Below, in pieces: positions 58,732 through 64,000 of a stretch of DNA of 64,000 bases. The position numbers were made by a program, and so were the translations under genes. This stretch comes from Malaciobacter marinus (lineage in GTDB: Bacteria > Campylobacterota > Campylobacteria > Campylobacterales > Arcobacteraceae). The notes under the pieces are model-generated. The model was not told where the DNA came from and searched no databases. It saw only the letters and a list, made by a program, of their open reading frames with translations. Each line of letters starts with the position of its first letter. Position 1 is the stretch's first letter. The stretch covers positions 62,001-126,000 of the forward strand of contig NZ_CP032101.1 in NCBI RefSeq assembly GCF_003544855.1, read 5' to 3'.

Positions 58732-59334
58732 ATGATTCAAAAAGAAATATCTCATAGAAAACTTTATCCTAGAACTAGCAGTGTTTCTAATACTCCAGGC
58801 ATCTATGCTTGGTACTATGACTATAGAAAGTTAATAGATATTCTAAATATAGCTGCTCCAAGAAATACTATTATTGATACTTTTTTAAATGAATTAGAAA
58901 GTGTTTCTAAAAAAATAAAACTACCAACAGTAAAAGGAAATATAAAAGGAAAGCTAAATACAGAATATTCTTGTATTATCGATAACATTGACTATTTAAA
59001 AAGTAAATCATATCATGCAAAAATGGCATCAACAGATTTTGATATGCTTAAGGAAAGTATTTATGTACTACAAAACTATTCTGCACCTTTGTATATAGGG
59101 AAAGCTGTTAAGCAAACATTAAGAGAAAGATATAAACAACACATAAAAAACTATGATGATGCATCAACAGGGAAAAATAACAAAAATACATTTGGATACA
59201 GACTTTATGAAGTAGGTCTAACTCCTTCTGAATTAATTTTTAAGTATCATAGCCTAACTAATAGAGAGAATGAAATAGATATGATAGAACATATAATAAA
59301 TAGAATAACTAAACCTACACTAGGAGAAAGATAA
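58732..59334 (+). CDS. GIY-YIG nuclease with a large insertion, Eco29kI-like
   Basis: The 200-residue protein has GIY at 23-25 (TPGIYAWYYD) and YIG at 121-123 (APLYIGKAVKQTL). The two halves of the catalytic site are about 95 residues apart instead of the usual 10-30. Candidate catalytic residues are Y25, Y121, R131 and a glutamate near 180-187. PLYIGKA and the GIYA-YY segment resemble Eco29kI-type restriction enzymes. Its stop overlaps the DndB-like gene start by 1 nt (TAATG). A DNA-cleaving partner of the phosphorothioation system is likely but inferred. Confidence 0.82.
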   Translation: MIQKEISHRKLYPRTSSVSNTPGIYAWYYDYRKLIDILNIAAPRNTIIDTFLNELESVSKKIKLPTVKGNIKGKLNTEYSCIIDNIDYLKSKSYHAKMASTDFDMLKESIYVLQNYSAPLYIGKAVKQTLRERYKQHIKNYDDASTGKNNKNTFGYRLYEVGLTPSELIFKYHSLTNRENEIDMIEHIINRITKPTLGER

Positions 59335-61157
59335 TGAGCTTATTTTGTGCAAAAGAAAAAGAATGGGATATAAATAAAAAAGGTCATTCTGGTGTTTTTA
59401 AAACAAAAAATGATATATCTATTGAGTATATACAAACTACCTTTAACACAAAGGAACTAGATTTAATAAAACCTTTAAGAAGTATTTTTAACCCTGATGA
59501 TATTGAAGATTTTGATCTGTTATTACAAAGAGACTTAGATGAAACTAGAATTAAAAGAGAATTAATTCCTTATTTAAAAAGAGATGATAAACTAAGTTTT
59601 TTTCCTTCATTATTAGTTGTTGTACTGAACATTGAAAATAATGGAAGTGGAGCAATGATTAAACAACAATATCCACCACTTGATGAACAAATTATTGATA
59701 ACCCCGAGGATAATTCAGGAAATAGTAAAGTTAACTCCAAAAAATATGGTGACTTATTTAGTGTTGAAATCTTGGTTGATGAGAATGAAAAAAAACAACG
59801 ATGGTTTAGTATATTTAATTTTAATAGAAACACTCAATTATTAGCTATTGATGGACAACATCGGCTAGTAGCACTACAAGCAATTACTGGAAAACTTACA
59901 ACAGAAAGAGATAAAGAAAAGTTTTTGGCTTATTCTGATGAAAAAGAGTTATTTAATGATTTAGAAATTCCAGTAACAATTTTATATGTTCCTGATATGC
60001 ATCAAGGTACGGATGACAATAATGAACCATTAACAAGTATTTTTAGACAAGTTTTTGTGGATGTAAATAAGAATGCGATTACAGTAAGTAAAATGCGGAA
60101 TATTCTTTTAGATGAGAATGATTTTAATTCAATTTTTACGAGAATGATTTGTTCTGAAATATTAAAAAATACTAATTTAAATATTTCAATTAATGAAATT
60201 GAATGGAATAAAGAGCAAAAAGTAGATCAACTTACAGAAGAATTATCTATTACAAGTATTGTTTTTATAAAAAACTTTTTAGATAACTGGCTAGGAGATA
60301 TCAAAACGCTTGAGGATGATTGTCTCATAAAAGACAATCTACAATTATCAAAAATAAAAATAGATTTAGAAGATGAAACATTACCGTATGATGAAATGAC
60401 AAATAAAAAATTTACATATAATCAAAAAAATAAAATACTTGAATATTTTTCTGATAATTATTTAAATGGATTAATTATTTTAATTTGTTCTTTACCATTA
60501 TTTAATAAAAGACATGCCCATATAAAAGCTATCAAAAATGAATTAACTAATCAAATTGAGAATCATGAAAATATTGATGCTTCAAATGCATATAAATATT
60601 TATTTGGTGGAAATGAAAATAATATCTTATTAACTAAAGAATTAAATGCATATATTAAAAATACAATTATGAAAGATTTAATACAATTTGAAGATGAAAA
60701 TCACTATGAGCTTGTAAAAACACAAATGTTTCAAGTAATGTATTTTAAAATTGTTATTGATATTTACGCTGATCAAGAAGATATGGACTTTAATATTTTT
60801 TTAACAGAATATAATAAAATCATTAATGATATTGATTTTATAAATGCATGGAAAGATATTTTTGTTAATAAATACACTATTTTAAAAACAGGAATAGGTA
60901 ATTTTGGAAAAAATAAACAAAATCTAATATATGACTATCTTCAACTATTTATGAATAAACATAAAGATATTTTGAATAACGGTAAAATAAAATTTGAAGA
61001 ATATGATGTAAACATTAAATCAATATATACAAAATTTGAAGCAAACAAAATAAGAGAATTGGAAAAATTAGACTTAGATGAAGAACTTTACGAAAAACAG
61101 CTAGAAAATTATAAAAATCAATTAAAAGAAATTTATATTGAAGAAAATGTAGAGTAA
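59334..61157 (+). CDS. dndB: DGQHR-domain protein, DndB-like, extended
   Basis: The 607-residue protein has the DGQHR motif at 173-177 (LLAIDGQHRLVAL), preceded by FNFNRNTQ and followed by VNKNAITVSKMRNILLDEND. This is the DndB-type domain that binds DNA and represses the phosphorothioation operon. Usual DndB proteins have about 360 residues, so the N-terminal 150 and C-terminal 200 residues are extra. It is co-directional with the GIY-YIG gene and convergent with dndCDE. The symbol is by family and context. Confidence 0.8.
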   Translation: MSLFCAKEKEWDINKKGHSGVFKTKNDISIEYIQTTFNTKELDLIKPLRSIFNPDDIEDFDLLLQRDLDETRIKRELIPYLKRDDKLSFFPSLLVVVLNIENNGSGAMIKQQYPPLDEQIIDNPEDNSGNSKVNSKKYGDLFSVEILVDENEKKQRWFSIFNFNRNTQLLAIDGQHRLVALQAITGKLTTERDKEKFLAYSDEKELFNDLEIPVTILYVPDMHQGTDDNNEPLTSIFRQVFVDVNKNAITVSKMRNILLDENDFNSIFTRMICSEILKNTNLNISINEIEWNKEQKVDQLTEELSITSIVFIKNFLDNWLGDIKTLEDDCLIKDNLQLSKIKIDLEDETLPYDEMTNKKFTYNQKNKILEYFSDNYLNGLIILICSLPLFNKRHAHIKAIKNELTNQIENHENIDASNAYKYLFGGNENNILLTKELNAYIKNTIMKDLIQFEDENHYELVKTQMFQVMYFKIVIDIYADQEDMDFNIFLTEYNKIINDIDFINAWKDIFVNKYTILKTGIGNFGKNKQNLIYDYLQLFMNKHKDILNNGKIKFEEYDVNIKSIYTKFEANKIRELEKLDLDEELYEKQLENYKNQLKEIYIEENVE

Positions 61158-61191
61158 TTAATAGTAAAATCTATTTAGGAGAAGGGGAGAA

Positions 61192-61575
61192 TTAAAAATC
61201 CTGCCCAATAAACTCAAAAATATTACTATCAGATTTTAGTGATGTTTTAAGTATCAAATAACCTCTTACGATATGTCGTTGGAGGTTTTCCTCTAGTTTC
61301 TTTTTTGATGTAATAGTAATATTATCAAAAACTTCAATCATATCCCAAAAAAGTTTTGTATAGTCTTCGCTCTCTTTTCCTTCACCTGTTATTTGTACCA
61401 GTCTATACTCTTTGCCATCATAATTTGGAACATCTATATCTTTAAACTCCTTTTCTAATGATAGCGATATATTTATCATAAATCTAAGGATTACCCATTT
61501 GGGTTCATTTTCAAGGTTTAGCATTTTTGATAAGGGATAAAGATATTGTTCTATTTCTTGTGTTGTTTTTATCAT
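61192..61575 (-). CDS. dndE: DNA phosphorothioation protein DndE
   Basis: The 127-residue mostly helical protein follows dndD with a 4-nt overlap. Lengths, helices (KWVILRFMINISLSLEKEF, about 26-44) and order match DndE, which binds nicked DNA and helps sulfur exchange in the backbone. Conservation is low in this family, so order carries much of the call. Only 34 bp separate it from the convergent dndB-like gene, with no clear terminator. Confidence 0.82.
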   Translation of the reverse strand: MIKTTQEIEQYLYPLSKMLNLENEPKWVILRFMINISLSLEKEFKDIDVPNYDGKEYRLVQITGEGKESEDYTKLFWDMIEVFDNITITSKKKLEENLQRHIVRGYLILKTSLKSDSNIFEFIGQDF

Positions 61576-63323
61576 GTTATTTCCTCTATATTCGACCCTA
61601 AATCATTTCTTTTGATTTGGTATGTTTTATAGTTGAGATTTTGAGTTTTTACAAAATCATATTCACTATCTGTTAGTAGTAAAATTAGATTTTCAAAAGA
61701 TAAATAACAAGAGTTAAGTAAAAGCTCTTTATTTTTATTTGAAAGTCTTCCAAATGGAGTATCTACCATTACAAATGATGCAAAATTTTTAAAATCTAAA
61801 ATCGTCTTAACTATCAAAAAGTTTAATATTTGTTTTTGACCTGCTGAAAGTAATTTAGTACTTAACTTCTCTTCTTTTTTATCTGTGATTATTATATTGT
61901 GATTATCATTGATAAATATATTACTTATATGGTCATATTGTTTTAAAAACCGTGATGTATTTTCTTTTAGTTTCTCATTAAAGATTGAAAGTTCTTTTTC
62001 TAATCTTTTATTATAAACTCGGGCACTTACTTTTGAAATAATCTGTAACTCTTCATATCCTTTTATAAATGCATATTTGTGTTGATTTTCTTTAAATGCT
62101 TGAGTTAAAGTTTTATTTATCTCTTTTGATTTTATAGTATTTGATTCGATTTTATCTTTTAATTCTTGAATATATTTATCAAGTACATTTAGTTCTTCTT
62201 CTTGTAAATCTCTTGATTCTACTAAAGAACGCATCATTTCTTGTTCCATTATTGAGTCTTGTGCTATTTTAATCTTTTCTTCTATTTGAACAGTTATAAG
62301 TTTTAAGTCTTTCATCTCTTCAATAAGTTTTTTAAAATCATTGTTAGACATTGAAAGTTGAATTTTTGGTGAATTGTTAATCATAGTTGATTTAAATAGT
62401 TCTAAAATTTTATTTTCTTCAAGTGGTGAATTTATTTCTTGAATAAACTTGTGAAACTTATTTGAAAAAAGTGATTCATCTTCTATTTTTAAAGCACTAG
62501 AAGTTCTATCTTGTATACCATTAAATATTCTTTTATTCAAAAGCAAAGGCATCTGCCAAAGAATAATCTCTTTTAATTTCGATGCCTTTTCATCAAGTAT
62601 TGCTTTTGTTTTATCTAATTCTTCATGTAGTTTATTGACCTTTTTACTCTTATTTCTTATTTGAGTATTTGATTTTTGTAAATTCATTTTTTGAATTTTA
62701 AACTCTTTTTCTTTTTCTATTAACTCTTCTTTTTGATTTGATATTAAGTCCAATATATCCAATCTTTGATTTTCAAGAACTAGAAGTTCTTTTGTAGAGT
62801 CATCATTATTTTTTTCAAGTAATCTTTTTGAAACTGCTTGTGAGTCCTTTTGAGTGTTTACTAAAAGATCTAAATCAAATATATAATCAAATATTGATTT
62901 TAGTTTTATATTTGATAATAAAAGTAAATTATTACCTATCTCACCATCATAAAATAAAAAATCAATCAAAAACTCAGGTATTTTATTCTGAATAAAATGT
63001 TCTGCTTCATCATCTTCATATTTCTCACCATCTTTTAATATAACTGAAAGTGACTCTTCAAATTTAGAAGTAAAATTCCAAGTCCTTTTAATATTAAACT
63101 CATCAAAATCAAGATTTACCCAACATTTTTTTTCTTCTGCATTATTATTAAGTACAGAATCAATATCTATTTTTGATTGACCTAAACATAATTTGATAGA
63201 ATTTAGAATTGATGTTTTACCATACCCATTAGCTCCTATTATGCATGAGATATTATTAAATAATATACTATTTGTTCCATGATAAGAGAACATATTGTTC
63301 AATGTGATACTAGTTAGTTTCAC
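61572..63323 (-). CDS. dndD: DNA phosphorothioation ATPase DndD
   Basis: The SMC/RecF-like ATPase has about 583 residues. It has Walker A GANGYGKTS near the N-terminus (about 30-38), a long coiled coil (about 150-470), the signature LLSAGQKQILN and Walker B FVMVDTPFGRLS. It supports sulfur insertion or DNA nicking by the Dnd complex. I chose GTG at 63323 because AAAGGAG lies 6-7 nt upstream; ATG at 63350 lies deeper in dndC and has no such site. It overlaps dndC by 14 nt and dndE by 4 nt. Confidence 0.9.
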   Translation of the reverse strand: MKLTSITLNNMFSYHGTNSILFNNISCIIGANGYGKTSILNSIKLCLGQSKIDIDSVLNNNAEEKKCWVNLDFDEFNIKRTWNFTSKFEESLSVILKDGEKYEDDEAEHFIQNKIPEFLIDFLFYDGEIGNNLLLLSNIKLKSIFDYIFDLDLLVNTQKDSQAVSKRLLEKNNDDSTKELLVLENQRLDILDLISNQKEELIEKEKEFKIQKMNLQKSNTQIRNKSKKVNKLHEELDKTKAILDEKASKLKEIILWQMPLLLNKRIFNGIQDRTSSALKIEDESLFSNKFHKFIQEINSPLEENKILELFKSTMINNSPKIQLSMSNNDFKKLIEEMKDLKLITVQIEEKIKIAQDSIMEQEMMRSLVESRDLQEEELNVLDKYIQELKDKIESNTIKSKEINKTLTQAFKENQHKYAFIKGYEELQIISKVSARVYNKRLEKELSIFNEKLKENTSRFLKQYDHISNIFINDNHNIIITDKKEEKLSTKLLSAGQKQILNFLIVKTILDFKNFASFVMVDTPFGRLSNKNKELLLNSCYLSFENLILLLTDSEYDFVKTQNLNYKTYQIKRNDLGSNIEEIT

Positions 63324-64000
63324 GAAACTCTCCTTTATAGAAGTCAACAACTCTTTTTTCTATATCATTTAATACACCATATCTATTTGATATGTTTTTT
63401 CTATAAGCTTGAATCTCATGAATCCTTTCAAATAAATCAATGTTAAAATTCTCTTCATCTAAGACTTCTAAGTCTTCTCTTAATTCAGTTTTTACAGGTT
63501 TATTTAGCAATTTATCAAATTTTTGAGCTATTCTATATGCAGTATTTGAAATATCACCATCTTTATTCCAGTTTTCTTGAATCAATTCAATCTCTTCATC
63601 TTTGATTAAAGCAATTTTTTCACTTGGATTATAATCAGCATCGTTTATTTTCATAGAATGATAATTTTCATTTACTTTAACTTCTGTTTTAAGTAAATCT
63701 TCTAAAAGTTCTTTTCTTGTTTCCATTAAAAATGGTCCAGCCCCCACTTGACCACTTCTTCTTCTTGTATCTCTTTTCTCTAAATCGTTTCTATATGTAT
63801 ATATTTTTTCTCTATAATGCCAAAGTGGACTCATCCACTCTTCACCATTTTTAAGCATCCCTTCCATTGAACGGTCACTTTCAACAACGGTACAAACCCA
63901 ACAACCAAACCTAGTTTTTCCACAAGTTGCCGCATCAGGATGTAATGCAATATTGCAATCAGCTTCACCTGAACCTTTGTCATATAAGCTCATCATATAA
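63310..64000 (-). CDS. dndC: DNA phosphorothioation protein DndC, N-terminus outside window
   Basis: The frame is open to the right edge. It encodes at least 230 C-terminal residues of DndC, a PAPS-reductase-fold ATP pyrophosphatase with an Fe-S cluster. The cysteine set TCGKTRFGCWVCTVVESDRS is the DndC hallmark, and RRSGQVGAGPFLMETRKELL is typical of the C-terminal part. It supplies or activates sulfur for backbone phosphorothioation. The catalytic SGGKDS region is not visible here. Confidence 0.92.
   Translation of the reverse strand, partial: YMMSLYDKGSGEADCNIALHPDAATCGKTRFGCWVCTVVESDRSMEGMLKNGEEWMSPLWHYREKIYTYRNDLEKRDTRRRSGQVGAGPFLMETRKELLEDLLKTEVKVNENYHSMKINDADYNPSEKIALIKDEEIELIQENWNKDGDISNTAYRIAQKFDKLLNKPVKTELREDLEVLDEENFNIDLFERIHEIQAYRKNISNRYGVLNDIEKRVVDFYKGEFRETN

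Noticed and set aside
63324-63350. ATG start of dndD at 63350
   Set aside because: The GTG at 63323 has AAAGGAG at correct spacing and gives the expected DndD N-terminus, while the ATG has no ribosome-binding site and deepens the overlap with dndC.

Overview
The window looks like a chromosomal segment from a member of Campylobacterota, most likely an Arcobacter-type genus. The DNA is very AT-rich, genes are tightly packed, and many start on TTG or GTG. Short sensor kinases carry the HQW-x-x-PL box and are paired with OmpR-type regulators. From memory of C. jejuni, the run hom / aminotransferase / periplasmic protein / SpoU-type methylase / rsmI / rpmE (49978-55098) resembles Cj0149c-Cj0155c. 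Genus-level placement is inference.

Layout. 1-7448 is mostly core genes: an AEC permease cut by the left edge, a PiT phosphate permease, a DEAD-box helicase, accB-accC, a dCMP deaminase and a methyltransferase. 7530-19404 is a lactate module: lutABC, a two-component system with a periplasmic binding-protein-like sensor, a DctPQM TRAP transporter, and a large FAD/Fe-S D-lactate dehydrogenase-like protein. The same 11-bp-spaced TCATA repeat lies before both lutA and dctP, at the same distance from the -10. 19493-22651 holds a SurA-like protein, gatB and gpsA. 22662-28489 is a two-component system followed by a c-type cytochrome and a TMAO/DMSO-type molybdoenzyme. After three tandem hairpins, 28726-31720 is a compact operon of a UPF0251 regulator, a tiny basic protein, two ferredoxin-containing MinD-like ATPases and two NifX/NifB-like proteins, with no nitrogenase gene in the window.

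31767-47420 is a metal and sulfur region. It holds a FetB-like permease, an orphan response regulator, a Cus-type copper/silver RND efflux operon with its own RR/HK (minus strand), and, divergently, a yceI-bufA-bufB-bufC-HK-RR operon. BufA is a secreted Cys-rich peptide with four CGxGKCG-type repeats. BufB is a DUF692/MNIO enzyme and BufC a DUF2063 partner, so this is a copper-binding RiPP (bufferin/Hvf-like) locus sharing one control region with copper efflux. A sulfide:quinone oxidoreductase-like gene and a DUF1641 gene follow.

47438-58027 is a MATE pump with a MerR regulator and a divergent isochorismatase-like hydrolase, then core genes (hom, aminotransferase, RNA methylases, rpmE, miaA, polyprenyltransferase, GGDEF). 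A tRNA-Arg(UCG) at 58069-58145 marks the edge of an island running off the right end. The island has a small HTH-like ORF, a GIY-YIG nuclease with an unusually large insertion, a long DGQHR (DndB-like) protein and, on the opposite strand, dndC-dndD-dndE of DNA phosphorothioation. The strongest leads are the bufferin/Cus regulon, the Dnd island with its GIY-YIG partner, and the UPF0251/MinD/NifX operon.
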